64,000 nt of DNA from Bdellovibrionales bacterium (lineage in GTDB: Bacteria > Bdellovibrionota > UBA1018): positions 74,557-138,556 of the forward strand of contig CANCQK010000002.1 in NCBI GenBank assembly GCA_947380295.1, read 5' to 3'. The notes under the pieces are model-generated. The model did not search any database. It saw nothing but the letters and a program-made list of their open reading frames with translations, and was not told the origin of the DNA. The translations under genes and the position numbers were made by a program. Positions 1 to 9,957 of the stretch are shown here, one piece after another; within the stretch, counting starts at the first letter, position 1; each line of letters opens with the position of its first letter.

Positions 1-1
1 A

Positions 2-676
2 GATCAGAAAGATGTGAAGTATGCAGTCAAGGGGAAGGCTTTTAAAGATTTCCCAGTGGCCATTCTTGTGAATTCTAGCACTGCTTCTGCTGCTGAAATT
101 GTTGCTGGGGCTCTGCAAGATCATCATCGTGCCATCATTATGGGGCAGTCGACCTTTGGAAAAGGGTCAGTGCAAACTGTGGTTCCGTTGCCGCCTGACA
201 TGGGTCTCAAGCTGACGATCGCCCGTTACTACACTCCAAGTGGCCGCAGTATTCAGGAAAAAGGGGTTCAGCCGGATGTATTCCTAGATGAGTATGATCC
301 AAAATTGCTCTCTCAGGCGAGACTCAAAGGGGAGTATTTCCGTGAGAAAGATTTGAAAGGTCATATGGCCAACACGGACGAAGACAAGTCCGGGGGCGAT
401 GGCAGCAAAGACTTTAAAAAAGAAGAACTCGATGCAATGACTCGAGATTCTAAAGATAAGAAGAAAACCTCGGATCGAACTGCTGGCAAAGATAAAGAGC
501 GCGAAGACGAGGAGATGTTGCCTCAGCGAATGAATCCAAAAGAAGACTATCAAGTCAAGCAAGCTCTGACCTCGCTCAAGTCGTACGAGGTTTTCAAGAA
601 GATCTCTGGCGCTCCAGCTTTAACTGAGGCGTCTACGGCTCCAAAGGCTTCTGAGAAAAAAGAAGCAGAAGAATAG
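2..676 (+). CDS. C-terminal part of a CtpA-type S41 processing protease (5' end outside window)
   Basis: This is the end of a carboxyl-terminal processing protease, a periplasmic serine protease with a Ser-Lys dyad. The reading frame is open from base 2, so the real start and any PDZ domain lie upstream. The segment STASAAEIVAGALQ carries the usual nucleophile region, and TFGKGSVQ about 25 residues later carries the general-base Lys. The S41 core ends near YYTPSGRSIQEKGVQPDV. It is followed by a tail of about 120 residues that is very rich in Lys, Glu and Asp and probably disordered, which is longer than in most CtpA proteins. xseA follows 25 bases later on the same strand. The family assignment is firm; the substrate is unknown. 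Confidence 0.9.
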   Translation, partial: DQKDVKYAVKGKAFKDFPVAILVNSSTASAAEIVAGALQDHHRAIIMGQSTFGKGSVQTVVPLPPDMGLKLTIARYYTPSGRSIQEKGVQPDVFLDEYDPKLLSQARLKGEYFREKDLKGHMANTDEDKSGGDGSKDFKKEELDAMTRDSKDKKKTSDRTAGKDKEREDEEMLPQRMNPKEDYQVKQALTSLKSYEVFKKISGAPALTEASTAPKASEKKEAEE

Positions 677-701
677 TCTTACACGGATTTACTGGTGTTT
701 T

Positions 702-1931
702 ATGGAAGCTTTACCGTTGTTCTCTAAGTCAAAAGAAGAAGTGTCTGCTGCGGCTCGTCATTTAACGGTGACTGAGCTGACCAGTAAGATTCGAGGGGTG
801 GTCGAACCCTCGTTTAACCAAGTCTGGGTGCAGGGTGAGGTGAGTAATTATCGCCCCGCAGCTTCGGGTCACGCTTACTTTTCGCTTAAAGATCAGGGTT
901 CGTGTATCTCGGCAGCGATTTTCGGCTGGGGAGCGCGCAAAAAACCGTTTGATCTAAAGGACGGGCTGCAGATCCTCTGTCGCGGGAAAATCTCGATTTA
1001 TCCGCCTCGGGGTACCTATCAGCTGGTGATCGATCAAGTGGAGCCGTTAGGTTCTGGTGCACTTCAGATCGCGTTTGAAAAGCTCAAGGCTAAACTGGCG
1101 AGCGAGGGGTTATTTGATTCGGCGGTGAAAAGAAAGCTGCCCAAACTCCCCGCTCGGATCGCCGTGGTCACTTCGCCGACTGGCGCGGCAATTCAAGATA
1201 TGTTGAATATTTTGAAGCGCAGAGCCCCTCAAATTCGGGTCACCGTGATTCCTGCCCTCGTGCAGGGGACGGAGGCAGCCCCTCAAATCATCCGTGGCAT
1301 CGAATTAGCCAATCGACACGGGCTGGGTGAGGTGATTGTGCTGGCCAGGGGGGGTGGCAGTATTGAGGATCTTTGGAGCTTTAACGATGAGGCATTGGCG
1401 CGGGCGATTCGGGGTTCTAAGCTTCCCGTGGTTTCTGCGGTAGGACATGAGATCGATTTTACGATTGCTGATTTTGTTGCAGACTTGAGGGCTCCGACTC
1501 CATCGGCCGCGGCTGAGATCGTGAGTGGAAGCTGGGTGGATGTTTTAGATCGAGTGAGAGAGAGTTCGACTCGGTTGCGAAGCCTGATGGTGAGGGACCT
1601 CAATCAGCGCAAGCAGCTGCTTTCTCATTTAGTTGCTCGTGTTGTGAGCCCTAAGGATCGCTTAAGGGAGCAAGCTCAGAGGACGGATGAATTGGCTCTC
1701 CGATTAGAGCGAGCAGTTCAGTTTCGCCTGGAGCGGAGGAGAAGCGCTCTGCAGCAAGTGATCGGTAAATTAGATGCGCTTTCGCCGCTTAGGGTTTTGG
1801 AGCGAGGATACACGCTCGTTAGAGCTCCCGGGAACGAGGGTCAGGTCATCAAGAGTGTTCATCAAATACGGTCGGGAGAGGAGTTTGAAATTACATTTTA
1901 TGACGGTCAAAAGGCGGTTCGGGCGATTTAG
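702..1931 (+). CDS. xseA: Exodeoxyribonuclease VII large subunit
   Basis: This is the large catalytic subunit of exonuclease VII, which degrades single-stranded DNA to oligonucleotides. The N-terminal OB-fold (about residues 18-115) includes VWVQGEVSNYR and the AYFSLKDQ segment. The central nuclease domain has the family motifs RIAVVTSPTGAAIQD, ARGGGSIEDLWSFNDE and VSAVGHEIDFTIADFVAD followed by RAPTPSAAAE. A coiled-coil-rich C-terminal region follows. The length of 409 aa is slightly short but complete. No clear Shine-Dalgarno sequence precedes the ATG. The small-subunit gene xseB, which often follows, is absent here; the next gene starts inside the xseA 3' end. Confidence 0.95.
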   Translation: MEALPLFSKSKEEVSAAARHLTVTELTSKIRGVVEPSFNQVWVQGEVSNYRPAASGHAYFSLKDQGSCISAAIFGWGARKKPFDLKDGLQILCRGKISIYPPRGTYQLVIDQVEPLGSGALQIAFEKLKAKLASEGLFDSAVKRKLPKLPARIAVVTSPTGAAIQDMLNILKRRAPQIRVTVIPALVQGTEAAPQIIRGIELANRHGLGEVIVLARGGGSIEDLWSFNDEALARAIRGSKLPVVSAVGHEIDFTIADFVADLRAPTPSAAAEIVSGSWVDVLDRVRESSTRLRSLMVRDLNQRKQLLSHLVARVVSPKDRLREQAQRTDELALRLERAVQFRLERRRSALQQVIGKLDALSPLRVLERGYTLVRAPGNEGQVIKSVHQIRSGEEFEITFYDGQKAVRAI

Positions 1932-2940
1932 TGGGGTGCGTCAGGGGTTTCTGGCGCTGGGTTTGGCTTTGGCGGCTTGTCAGTCTGCCCCGAATTCGGG
2001 GAACAATCAAAAGGCAGAGAGCGTGGCTGAATTTGATTTCCAGCAGGCGATGGCTCAGGTTTCAGGAGCTGAGCTCCCTAATGGTGGATTAGGTTGGGTC
2101 ACTGTGACTGTTCCAGTGAAATCTCAGGGACGGCTTGCGGGAGACCTGGAGATTGAAGGACAACTCGTCGAAAATTCACCAGCAGGAGCGCAAAAAAATC
2201 AGAGCGAGGAAGATGGAAAGCCAGAGCAGGTGAAGCTGGTTTTTTTCGAGGCCAATCGAGTCGACGAAAAGTCATCTGGTGCTCGGGTTTTTCATGCCTT
2301 TTTGCCAATTCCCTACCTTTGTCCGATCGGCCCTGCGCGAGTGCTGATGACTTTGAAAAATCATCAGGCAGTTAAAGAGTTAGAAGCGTCGTTCCAAGTG
2401 GTGAGAGGTAAGTACTCCTCAGAGAAACTCCGCGTGGACCCTCGACGGGTGCACCCACCGAAACAGGACTTGGTTCGGATTGCGGGTGAGGTGAAGGAAA
2501 TTGGCGTCGTTTATCGGACCTTACAGAAAAAGAAATTTTGGCAGGGTCCATTTGAGTTGCCGATTCGAAGCGAAGTGACCAGTGCATTTGGGACTCGCCG
2601 AGTTTATAATGGCTCCCTTCAGAACTTTCACACTGGTTTAGATTTAAGAGCTCCTGTGGGGACTCCAATCAACGCGGCTGCTCCTGGTCGGGTTGCTTTG
2701 GCAAAAGATCTGTTTTTCACCGGCAATACCGTGATTGTGGATCATGGGTACGGTTTGATGACCCTCTATGCTCATCTGAGTGAGATCAAAGTTAAAAAAG
2801 GGGATCTGGTCGATCCTCAACAGCTTCTGGGGCTATCCGGAAAAACGGGACGCGTGAACGGTCCCCATCTCCATTGGATGGCTATTGTGAATGGCATCAA
2901 AGTGAATCCGGTTTCTCTGACTCAAAATCAGGTGCCATGA
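1900..2940 (+). CDS. Lipoprotein M23 (LytM/peptidase) family metallopeptidase
   Basis: This is an exported zinc peptidase of the M23 family, likely acting on peptidoglycan cross-bridges or as a LytM-type activator. I choose ATG 1900 because it gives a lipoprotein signal: basic n-region, hydrophobic LALGLALAAC, then Cys; the upstream extension has no such logic. It therefore overlaps xseA by 32 bases. The C-terminal domain has the metal ligands in FHTGLDL (His and Asp) and GPHLHW (HxH), plus the AYAH-like LYAHLSEI segment, so it looks catalytically competent. The middle region (about residues 60-200) is not recognised. The next gene overlaps its stop by ATGA, implying translational coupling. 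Confidence 0.85.
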   Translation: MTVKRRFGRFSGVRQGFLALGLALAACQSAPNSGNNQKAESVAEFDFQQAMAQVSGAELPNGGLGWVTVTVPVKSQGRLAGDLEIEGQLVENSPAGAQKNQSEEDGKPEQVKLVFFEANRVDEKSSGARVFHAFLPIPYLCPIGPARVLMTLKNHQAVKELEASFQVVRGKYSSEKLRVDPRRVHPPKQDLVRIAGEVKEIGVVYRTLQKKKFWQGPFELPIRSEVTSAFGTRRVYNGSLQNFHTGLDLRAPVGTPINAAAPGRVALAKDLFFTGNTVIVDHGYGLMTLYAHLSEIKVKKGDLVDPQQLLGLSGKTGRVNGPHLHWMAIVNGIKVNPVSLTQNQVP

Positions 2941-3278
2941 AGACGAACGCGATTCGTGCTGGTGGATTAGGGGCGGCTCTTTTTTTGGTCTCGTGCTCTT
3001 TTGTTCGGGTCAGGCCGTGTACATCGGGGGGGCAGTCAGCTCACGATGCGCCGGTCGCTTCGATCGGAGTTCAGAAGTGTACCCAAGTGACAGACCCCGT
3101 GAGCGGAAAGACTGTGAACGAGGGTAAATATTATGAGTGGTACGAAAATGAAGTCCTAGCGGTAGAAGGTGAGTACAAGGCTGGTAAAAAGTCTGGCCGA
3201 TGGATCGAGTACGATTCTGAGGGAAATCGGAGTTCAGATCGATACTTTTTAGATGGCAAAGAGGTCCCTAAGCCTTAG
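2937..3278 (+). CDS. Small lipoprotein with MORN-like (YwqK-type) repeats
   Basis: This is a 113-residue protein starting at the ATG of an ATGA overlap with the M23 peptidase stop. The N-terminus is a lipoprotein signal ending LFLVSC. The C-terminal half has repeats of the form GKYYEWYENEV..EGEYKAGKKSGRWIEYDSEGN, which match the MORN-variant/YwqK pattern seen in many exported bacterial proteins. The function is unknown. Coupling to the M23 gene suggests a shared envelope role. Its 3' end overlaps the convergent CheX gene by 11 bases. Confidence 0.75.
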   Translation: MKTNAIRAGGLGAALFLVSCSFVRVRPCTSGGQSAHDAPVASIGVQKCTQVTDPVSGKTVNEGKYYEWYENEVLAVEGEYKAGKKSGRWIEYDSEGNRSSDRYFLDGKEVPKP

Positions 3279-3777
3279 GTTTATTCGCTGGGTCGATCCA
3301 GTTTTGCTGCTCGGTAATTTCTAGAAAAAAATCTCCAAACGGTGTTTTAAATGGCAAAATAATGGTGGGGCTTGATGTGACTGTCTTGATTCGAATGTCG
3401 TGCCCTCGAATTACTGTTGGAATTGCAGTTCTGATATTGTAGCCCTGCTTGTTGAGGACTGTTTTTGCGCTGCCGTAAATGATATTGAGCATCTCGGAAG
3501 CGCCGCTTGAGAGCTCGTCCGTGATGGACTTGAATTCTTCTCCCAGCATTTTGCCCATAATTGCTAAGAATGCAGACTCAGTAAATGATAGGTGAATGTT
3601 GCCATTAAATTGATCACTTATCATGCCGATGATTCCAGTTAGGGCAACTTGCGGTTCCGGATGAGTTCCTTTTAGGAAAGGTTTTTCTGGAGTAGCGTCA
3701 ATTCCACATTGAACTTTAAGTGTATTGCGAGTTCCTTCAAGAAAAGCTACAACAAATTCTGTGCTCAATTTCAGCAT
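3268..3777 (-). CDS. CheX-like chemotaxis phosphatase
   Basis: This is a 169-residue protein of the CheC/CheX/FliY phosphatase superfamily, cytoplasmic dimers that dephosphorylate CheY-P. The characteristic ExxN catalytic motif is present as E95-M-L-N98 in the helix SEMLNIIYGSAKTVLN. The overall pattern (GMISDQFNGNIHLSF, then a second half with IKTVTSSPTIILPFKTPFG) fits CheX. A gene for a CheY-like receiver lies divergently upstream, a natural partner. It converges with and slightly overlaps the lipoprotein gene. No other chemotaxis genes are in the window. The alternative is a PilZ-era or adhesion-type CheX homologue not tied to flagellar chemotaxis. Confidence 0.8.
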   Translation of the reverse strand: MLKLSTEFVVAFLEGTRNTLKVQCGIDATPEKPFLKGTHPEPQVALTGIIGMISDQFNGNIHLSFTESAFLAIMGKMLGEEFKSITDELSSGASEMLNIIYGSAKTVLNKQGYNIRTAIPTVIRGHDIRIKTVTSSPTIILPFKTPFGDFFLEITEQQNWIDPANKPKA

Positions 3778-3863
3778 ATTAATAATTTTAGCAATTAGGT
3801 CTTAAAATTTGCAATCTCAATTATTTATATTTCAAAAATTTAAAATCTATTTAAAATAAAAAT
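3778..3863. promoter_or_regulatory. AT-rich divergent promoter region between cheX-like and cheY-like genes
   Basis: These 86 bases are strongly AT-rich compared with their surroundings and must hold the promoters for both divergent genes. The cheY-like ATG is preceded only by A-rich sequence, without a Shine-Dalgarno motif. I do not see convincing -35/-10 pairs. Confidence 0.4.
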
Positions 3864-4262
3864 ATGTTTAATCCAAAAACTCGAATTTTAGTAGTTGATG
3901 ATATGATGACCATGCGAAAACTGGTTGCAAAGACCTGTAAGGAATTAGGTTTCTCGGAAATCGTTGAGGCCCCAGATGGATCCGCTGCTTGGGGTATTAT
4001 TAATGCCGGAAATCCACCTATTGGACTGGTGATTTCCGACTGGAACATGCCTGTAACTACGGGTATGGATCTCCTTAAGCGAGTCCGAGCGGATGCCCGA
4101 TTTGTTGAGCTGCCGTTTCTCATGGTGACTGCCGAAGCAGAGCAGTCCCAGGTCATGGAAGCTGTTAAAGCGAAGGTGAGTAACTACGTTGTGAAACCAT
4201 TTACGTCGGATACTCTGAAGCAAAAACTAGAACTTGTTTACCAAAAGCATTTTAAGAGCTGA
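3864..4262 (+). CDS. CheY-like single-domain response regulator
   Basis: This is a stand-alone receiver domain of 132 residues. Acidic residues D12/D13, phosphoacceptor D59 (VISDWNMP), switch T89 (LMVTAEA) and K111 (YVVKPF) are all in place, so it should be phosphorylated. The sequence IVEAPDGSAAW and the DWNMP motif are typical of CheY proteins that act on a motor or another output by protein contact. It lies back to back with the CheX-like phosphatase, which would dephosphorylate it. No kinase gene is adjacent. Confidence 0.9.
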   Translation: MFNPKTRILVVDDMMTMRKLVAKTCKELGFSEIVEAPDGSAAWGIINAGNPPIGLVISDWNMPVTTGMDLLKRVRADARFVELPFLMVTAEAEQSQVMEAVKAKVSNYVVKPFTSDTLKQKLELVYQKHFKS

Positions 4263-4334
4263 TTTTCGGTACGCCTAGCCTTCCGATTTTTGTGAAAGTG
4301 GTCTAAAAGAGTGTGGAAGCGAACTGAAAACGCC

Positions 4335-4372
4335 TTGACGCGCTTGACCGTGTCGGCCTAGAACCTGTTAAA
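4335..4372 (+). promoter_or_regulatory. Possible sigma-70-type promoter for sucA
   Basis: A TTGACG hexamer at 4335-4340 is 18 bases upstream of TAGAAC (4359-4364). A second TTGACC at 4344-4349 is 17 bases upstream of GTTAAA (4367-4372). Either could drive sucABlpdA. The -10 matches are only partial. Confidence 0.3.
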
Positions 4373-4412
4373 AGCAAAATACTGGTCGCTTTTTCATGAG
4401 GAGAGCACTTCT

Positions 4413-7226
4413 TTGCAAAAGTTGAGTTATTTGAATTCGTCTAATGCTGACTATATCGATGAACTTTTTGGTCGATACAGTAGTGATCCGGACTCGATCG
4501 ATTCGAGCTGGCGTTATTTTTTTGAAGGCTTAGAGCTGGGCGGTGAAACTGCTGGTCAGACTTCTGCTGCCGAAGTTCCTGGAGGTTTGCCTGCAGTGCC
4601 TGCCGCTCGTCCCGCAGACGGTGGTTCAGACTTGAAGGCAGAGGGAAAAGTTGCTGAGCTGGTCCTTGCTTATCGGCAGTTGGGCCGAGCTTTAGCACAA
4701 ATTAATCCACTTCAGCCTGCTCCTGCATCGACGCCGCTGTTGGACCTGTCGCGCTTTGGACTCTCCGCTGATGATTTATCCAAGAAGTTTTCCGCTGGCC
4801 ACCTGGTGGGTCTGGGGACCGCTTCGCTGAAGGACATTGTCATTCGGCTGAAAGAAGTCTATTGCCGATCCATCGGGGCAGAATTCGCTTACATTCAAGA
4901 TCCAGTTGAGCGTGAATGGCTTGAAAAGAAAATGGAGAGCTCAGGCAATCAGAGTAGCTTAGATGCTGAAACTCGGAAGCATATTTTGAAGCGACTCTCT
5001 CAGAGTGAGACTTTTGAGCGCTTCCTTCATACTCGCTATGTGGCTCAAAAGAGATTCTCAGTCGAGGGTGGCGAGGCAGTGATCCCCACTCTGGACGCAA
5101 TCGTAGAAAAAGGCGCCGAGCTCGGCGCTGATGAATTCGTGGTGGGTATGGCCCATCGTGGACGATTGAATGTCTTGACTCATGTTTTCGGCAAAAAGCC
5201 CGAGTCTATTTTTACGGAGTTTGAAGGGGCCTACAAAACCGATACTTCGCTCGGTGAGGGCGACGTGAAGTACCACATGGGCTTTTCGTCGGATCTTGCA
5301 ACCCGCCAAGGCAAAAAGGTTCATCTTTCACTCGCATCCAATCCGAGTCACTTGGAGTTTGTTAACCCAGTGATTCAGGGTGTTGTGCGTGCAAAGCAGT
5401 TCCAGTTAAACGATGATAAAAAATCTCGTGTCATCCCAATCGCGATTCATGGGGACGCCGCATTTGCTGGACAAGGGGTTTGTTACGAAACGTTAAATCT
5501 CTCTCAACTCCGAGGCTACGGAGTGGGTGGAACCCTTCATATTGTCATCAATAATCAGGTGGGTTTCACGACCTCTCCTTTTGATTCGAGGTCTACCACT
5601 TACTCAACCGATGTAGCTAAAATGCTCGAGGTCCCGATTTTCCATGTGAACGGGGATGATCCAGAGGCGCTCTGGACAGTGGCCCAGCTTTGCGTCGAGT
5701 ATCGGCAAAAGTTTTTAAAGGATGCAGTGATTGATCTCGTTTGCTACCGCAAACATGGACATAATGAGAGCGACGAGCCCTCATTTACCCAGCCTCTTTT
5801 GTATAAAACCATTAAAGCCCATGCCTCGACCCGCGAACTCTATTCACAGAAGTTGGTTGAGACTGGCGTAGTTTCTGCCACGGAAGCTCAAGGTTGGATT
5901 GATCAAATTAATCAGTCTCTGACTGAGGCGCAAGCTCGAACTCGGGCTGAGCCTCCGAAGCCGTATGTCTCAGTTTTTGAAGGGAAATGGAAAGGCATGC
6001 GACGTCCTGAGTTGAGTGATCTTTTTCAGACCACTCCGACTGCCTTGGATGAAAAGACCCTGAAAGGCCTTGCTGCGAAGCTCAATTCAATTCCATCTGG
6101 CTTCAAGGTTCATCCTAAGTTGAACCGCTTTTTCGAGGCTCGCCTCAAGGCGGTGGAAGAAGGCCAGGGGATTGACTGGGGTAATGGTGAAGCGCTTGCG
6201 TATGGATCGCTCCTCATGGAGGGCTACCCAGTGCGCCTCTCTGGTCAGGATGCCGAACGCGGTACGTTTACCCACCGCCATTCTGTTCTGTACGACTTTG
6301 AGACAGGAGAATCCTATTCACCCTTGAAAAATGTGAGCGAGAAACAAGCCTTATTTGAGGTCTTTAATAGCCACCTCTCTGAAACCGCAGTGCTTGGTTT
6401 TGAGTATGGTTACTCGCTTTGTGAACCCCGTGCTCTCACCATTTGGGAAGCTCAATTTGGTGATTTTGCCAACGGCGCTCAAGTCATGATTGATCAGTTC
6501 ATTTCGACCTCCGAGTCTAAGTGGCAGCGCATGAGTGGGTTAACGTTGTTATTGCCGCACGGTTACGAAGGCCAAGGCCCCGAGCACTCCAGTGCACGTT
6601 TGGAGAGATTCCTTCAGCTTTGCGGAAGGTCTAATCTCATTGTCGCAAACTTCACGACTCCCGCTCAGTTTTTTCATGCTCTCAGGCGCCAAGTGAAGCG
6701 AGATTTCCGTAAGCCTCTTGTAGTCATGTCACCCAAGAGCATGCTGAGGCATCCTTTGGCCGTGTCTCGGTTGAAAGACTTCTCGGATGTAAACTTCCAA
6801 GAAGTGCTCGACGATCCAGCATTTGAATCGGCTGCAGATGCAGCTCAAGTGAACCGGGTTGTTCTCTGCTCTGGAAAAGTTTATTACGATTTGATCACCG
6901 AGCGCGCTAATCAAAAGCGATCTGACATTGCTGTGGTCAGAGTAGAGCAGCTCTATCCATGGCCGGCTGAGCGATTAGCTAAGATCTTAGCGAGGTATCC
7001 AAAGACGGCGTCCTTGGTTTGGGCGCAAGAAGAACCCCGAAACATGGGAGCCTGGAGTTTTGTGTTCAACATGTGGAGTGGCGGCTTGGATGACTTTAAC
7101 CAAAAAGTCGGAGGTCGTAATCTCCTCTATGTAGGACGGGATATTGCCGCGGCTCCTGCCGTGGGCTCACATAAAGTCCATGAGAAAGAACAGTCCACCT
7201 TGATTCAGAAAGCAATCTCACTATGA
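4413..7226 (+). CDS. sucA: 2-oxoglutarate dehydrogenase E1 component
   Basis: This is the thiamine-diphosphate-dependent E1 subunit that decarboxylates 2-oxoglutarate and passes the succinyl group to E2 in the TCA cycle. The N-terminus [19 protein letters not shown] is the usual E2-binding start. Active-site segments include [24 protein letters not shown], the ThDP-binding region [26 protein letters not shown], and [20 protein letters not shown]. The 937-residue length is normal. The start is a TTG: GAGGAGAG at 4398-4405 lies 7 bases upstream, whereas the ATG at 4396 opens a frame that stops after nine codons. sucB overlaps its stop by ATGA. Confidence 0.97.
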   Translation: MQKLSYLNSSNADYIDELFGRYSSDPDSIDSSWRYFFEGLELGGETAGQTSAAEVPGGLPAVPAARPADGGSDLKAEGKVAELVLAYRQLGRALAQINPLQPAPASTPLLDLSRFGLSADDLSKKFSAGHLVGLGTASLKDIVIRLKEVYCRSIGAEFAYIQDPVEREWLEKKMESSGNQSSLDAETRKHILKRLSQSETFERFLHTRYVAQKRFSVEGGEAVIPTLDAIVEKGAELGADEFVVGMAHRGRLNVLTHVFGKKPESIFTEFEGAYKTDTSLGEGDVKYHMGFSSDLATRQGKKVHLSLASNPSHLEFVNPVIQGVVRAKQFQLNDDKKSRVIPIAIHGDAAFAGQGVCYETLNLSQLRGYGVGGTLHIVINNQVGFTTSPFDSRSTTYSTDVAKMLEVPIFHVNGDDPEALWTVAQLCVEYRQKFLKDAVIDLVCYRKHGHNESDEPSFTQPLLYKTIKAHASTRELYSQKLVETGVVSATEAQGWIDQINQSLTEAQARTRAEPPKPYVSVFEGKWKGMRRPELSDLFQTTPTALDEKTLKGLAAKLNSIPSGFKVHPKLNRFFEARLKAVEEGQGIDWGNGEALAYGSLLMEGYPVRLSGQDAERGTFTHRHSVLYDFETGESYSPLKNVSEKQALFEVFNSHLSETAVLGFEYGYSLCEPRALTIWEAQFGDFANGAQVMIDQFISTSESKWQRMSGLTLLLPHGYEGQGPEHSSARLERFLQLCGRSNLIVANFTTPAQFFHALRRQVKRDFRKPLVVMSPKSMLRHPLAVSRLKDFSDVNFQEVLDDPAFESAADAAQVNRVVLCSGKVYYDLITERANQKRSDIAVVRVEQLYPWPAERLAKILARYPKTASLVWAQEEPRNMGAWSFVFNMWSGGLDDFNQKVGGRNLLYVGRDIAAAPAVGSHKVHEKEQSTLIQKAISL

Positions 7227-8446
7227 AACACTCTGTAAAAGCCCCCAGCGTTGGAGAATCCATCAGCGAAGTCAGCATTTTGAAATGGACCAAAAAAAAT
7301 GGTCAAGCAGTCAAAAATGGCGACTTGATTTTGGAGATTGAGTCAGACAAAGCAACGGTTGAAATTGTTGCCGAGGCCACAGGGCAACTGACGATCCTGC
7401 AACCCGAAGGAGCTCGAGTTCCCGTGGGTGAAGTGATCGGAGTTATTGATGATTCTGTCCAAGGTTCAGTCGAAGCTAGTGCTCCTGCTGCTCCGACAAA
7501 AGCGGCTCCTTCAGTGAGCTCACTCGCTGTTGCTGCGCCGAGCGATACGACTCTGGCGATGGGTCCTGCAGCCCGTAAGACTTTGGCTGAAAGTGGACTG
7601 AGTGCTTCTCAGGTGACTGGGACTGGCAAAGACGGCCGAATCACCAAGGGTGATGTTTTGGGCGCTGTCCAGGCTGCTCCTGCTGCTGGAGTTCCGAGTG
7701 CTCCTCTGAGCGCTCCAATGACTCGACCTGCAACTCTTCCGACTCGCGAAGGTGACCGACGCGTCCCGATGTCCAATCTTCGTGCCCGAATTGCAGAGCG
7801 ACTGGTTCAAGCTCAGCACACGGCTGCGATTCTTACGACTTTCAATGAAGTCGACATGAGTGCCGTGATGAGAGTAAGAACTGAGCGCAAAGAAGCGTTC
7901 AAGGCCAAGCACGGGGTACCTCTCAGCTTTATGTCCTTCTTTACTCGTGCATCCGTCGAAGCGTTGAAGCTCATTCCCGAAGTGAATGCATCCGTCGATG
8001 GCCGCGACATGATTTATCATGACTACCAGGATATTGGCATCGCTGTTGGGACTGAGCGGGGACTCGTTGTTCCTGTGGTGAGAGGCGCCGGCACGATGGG
8101 GTTTGTCGAAATTGAAAAGAAAATTGGTGAGCTTGCGATTAAGGCTCGAGATGGCAAACTTTCGATCCCGGATATGTCGGGCGGAACGTTCACGATTTCA
8201 AATGGCGGAACTTACGGTTCACTGCTTTCAACCCCAATCTTGAATCCTCCCCAGAGCGGCATCTTGGGAATGCACAAAATTCAGGAACGACCCGTAGCAA
8301 TCAACGGGAAAGTTGAGATTCGTCCGATGATGTATCTCGCTTTGTCTTACGATCATCGCTTGATCGATGGAAAAGGCGCTGTGACTTTCCTCGTTCACCT
8401 CAAGGATTTCCTAGAAAATCCAGAGAAGTTGAAACTTGATTTTTGA
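7223..8446 (+). CDS. sucB: Dihydrolipoyl succinyltransferase (2-oxoglutarate dehydrogenase E2)
   Basis: This is the E2 core of the 2-oxoglutarate dehydrogenase complex, which carries the lipoyl arm and forms succinyl-CoA. The N-terminal lipoyl domain has the lipoylated K43 in [10 protein letters not shown]. An Ala/Pro linker follows, then the peripheral subunit-binding domain ([33 protein letters not shown]), a second linker, and the catalytic domain ending with the [13 protein letters not shown] active-site motif. The length of 407 aa is typical. ATG 7223 overlaps the sucA stop, so translation is coupled. lpdA follows, completing the operon. Confidence 0.97.
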   Translation: MKHSVKAPSVGESISEVSILKWTKKNGQAVKNGDLILEIESDKATVEIVAEATGQLTILQPEGARVPVGEVIGVIDDSVQGSVEASAPAAPTKAAPSVSSLAVAAPSDTTLAMGPAARKTLAESGLSASQVTGTGKDGRITKGDVLGAVQAAPAAGVPSAPLSAPMTRPATLPTREGDRRVPMSNLRARIAERLVQAQHTAAILTTFNEVDMSAVMRVRTERKEAFKAKHGVPLSFMSFFTRASVEALKLIPEVNASVDGRDMIYHDYQDIGIAVGTERGLVVPVVRGAGTMGFVEIEKKIGELAIKARDGKLSIPDMSGGTFTISNGGTYGSLLSTPILNPPQSGILGMHKIQERPVAINGKVEIRPMMYLALSYDHRLIDGKGAVTFLVHLKDFLENPEKLKLDF

Positions 8447-8468
8447 AAAAACGAAGGGATACGACAAG

Positions 8469-9887
8469 ATGAGCTTTGAAAACTTCGATTTAATCGTCGT
8501 CGGGGGTGGTCCCGCAGGATACGTCGCTGCAATTCGTGCAGCACAACTCGGGATGAAAGTCGCGTGCGTCGATAAACGTGCGACTTTCGGCGGCACCTGC
8601 TTGAATGTAGGCTGTATCCCATCGAAAGCCCTTTTGGATTCGAGCGAAAAATTCCACGCTGCTCAGACTCAGTTTCAAAAGCATGGGATTTCTTTGGGTG
8701 AGGTCAAACTCGACCTCGCACAGATGATGAAGCGTAAAGAAGCAGTCGTTAGACAGTTGGTCAACGGCATTGCTGGGCTCTTGAAGAAAAACAAGGTCGA
8801 AGGGATCTCGGGTCTGGGTCGATTCTTGCCCTCTGAAGGCGATCAGCGCCGGGTTGAGGTCGAGACTGCTTCAGGCGTGCGTCAGCTTCAAGCTCCCAAG
8901 GTTTTGATCGCTACAGGAAGCGAACCTTCGAGCCTTCCTTTCATGCCTTTTGATGGCAAAACCATTTTAAGCTCGACTGAAGTTTTGGAACTCACCGAAG
9001 TCCCAAAACACCTCGTCGTCATCGGTGGCGGCGTGATCGGACTTGAGATGGGTTCCGTCTGGCTCCGCCTGGGTGCAAAAGTCACTGTGGTGGAGTTCCA
9101 AGACCGGATTTGCCCAGGCGTTGATATGCAAGTCGGCAAAGAGCTTTACAAGTCTCTTCAAAAACAAGGAATGAACTTCCGCCTTGCGACCAAATGCATG
9201 GGTGCCGAACAAAATGTCAATGGGATGATCGTTCAGTTGGAAGAGATCGCCACTGGAAATAAATCTCAGTTGGAATGCGATAAGATTTTAGTGGCCACTG
9301 GCCGTCGTCCTTACACGTCGGGTCTGGGTCTTGATACAGTTGGTCTCAGCGTGGACAAGGCTGGACGAATTCCCGTCGATGCTCACTATCAAACTTCAGT
9401 GTCCGGAATTTATGCGGTCGGGGATGTCATTCAAGGTCCGATGCTCGCACACAAAGCCGAAGAAGAAGGCGTGGCAGTTGTCGAAATGATGGCCGGCCAA
9501 GCCGGGCACGTCAATTACATGGCCATTCCTAATGTCATCTACACTTGGCCAGAACTCGCTTCCGTGGGTTATACCGAAGAAGAACTCCAGGCCAAGGGGA
9601 TCGTCTACAAAGTAGGAACTTTCCCCTTCATGGCTAATGGCCGCGCCAAAGCGATGGAAGAAACCGACGGTTTGGTTAAAATCCTCTCGGATCAAAAAAC
9701 CGATCGCCTCTTAGGAGTACATGTCGTTGGTCCTTGGGCCAGTGACCTGATCGCCGAAGGCACCACAGTGATCGAGTTTGGTGGCAGCGCGGAAGACATT
9801 GCTCGTACCTGTCATGCCCATCCAACGCTGTCCGAAGTGGTCAAAGAAGCTGCCTTAGCCGTGGATAAGCGGCAGATCCATTTGTAA
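8469..9887 (+). CDS. lpdA: Dihydrolipoyl dehydrogenase (E3)
   Basis: This flavoprotein reoxidises dihydrolipoamide of the E2 component using NAD+. The FAD-binding GGGPAG motif is near the N-terminus, the redox-active disulfide is C44/C49 in GGTCLNVGCIPSKALL, the NAD site is GGGVIGLEMGSV, a second FAD motif is YAVGDVIQGPMLAHKAEEEG, and the catalytic His-Glu is in HAHPTLSE. I choose ATG 8469 because the protein then begins MSFENFDLIVVGGGP, as in the family; GAAGGG at 8453-8458 may serve as the ribosome site. A longer in-frame TTG start at 8436 would overlap sucB and add residues without homology logic. Confidence 0.96.
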   Translation: MSFENFDLIVVGGGPAGYVAAIRAAQLGMKVACVDKRATFGGTCLNVGCIPSKALLDSSEKFHAAQTQFQKHGISLGEVKLDLAQMMKRKEAVVRQLVNGIAGLLKKNKVEGISGLGRFLPSEGDQRRVEVETASGVRQLQAPKVLIATGSEPSSLPFMPFDGKTILSSTEVLELTEVPKHLVVIGGGVIGLEMGSVWLRLGAKVTVVEFQDRICPGVDMQVGKELYKSLQKQGMNFRLATKCMGAEQNVNGMIVQLEEIATGNKSQLECDKILVATGRRPYTSGLGLDTVGLSVDKAGRIPVDAHYQTSVSGIYAVGDVIQGPMLAHKAEEEGVAVVEMMAGQAGHVNYMAIPNVIYTWPELASVGYTEEELQAKGIVYKVGTFPFMANGRAKAMEETDGLVKILSDQKTDRLLGVHVVGPWASDLIAEGTTVIEFGGSAEDIARTCHAHPTLSEVVKEAALAVDKRQIHL

Positions 9888-9957
9888 GCGGCGAGTGTTG
9901 GCTTGTATTTTTTGTAAGTTTCGTAAAACTCCAAAAATAGAGATCGAGTGACTCGTT

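Noticed and set aside
702..1931. xseB expected after xseA
   Set aside because: No XseB-like frame is present in this neighbourhood; the gene may be elsewhere. Absence alone is not a finding.
7520..8020. A 166-codon minus-strand open frame opposite sucB
   Set aside because: It lies fully within a well-supported coding gene on the other strand, has no ribosome site and no recognisable domain.
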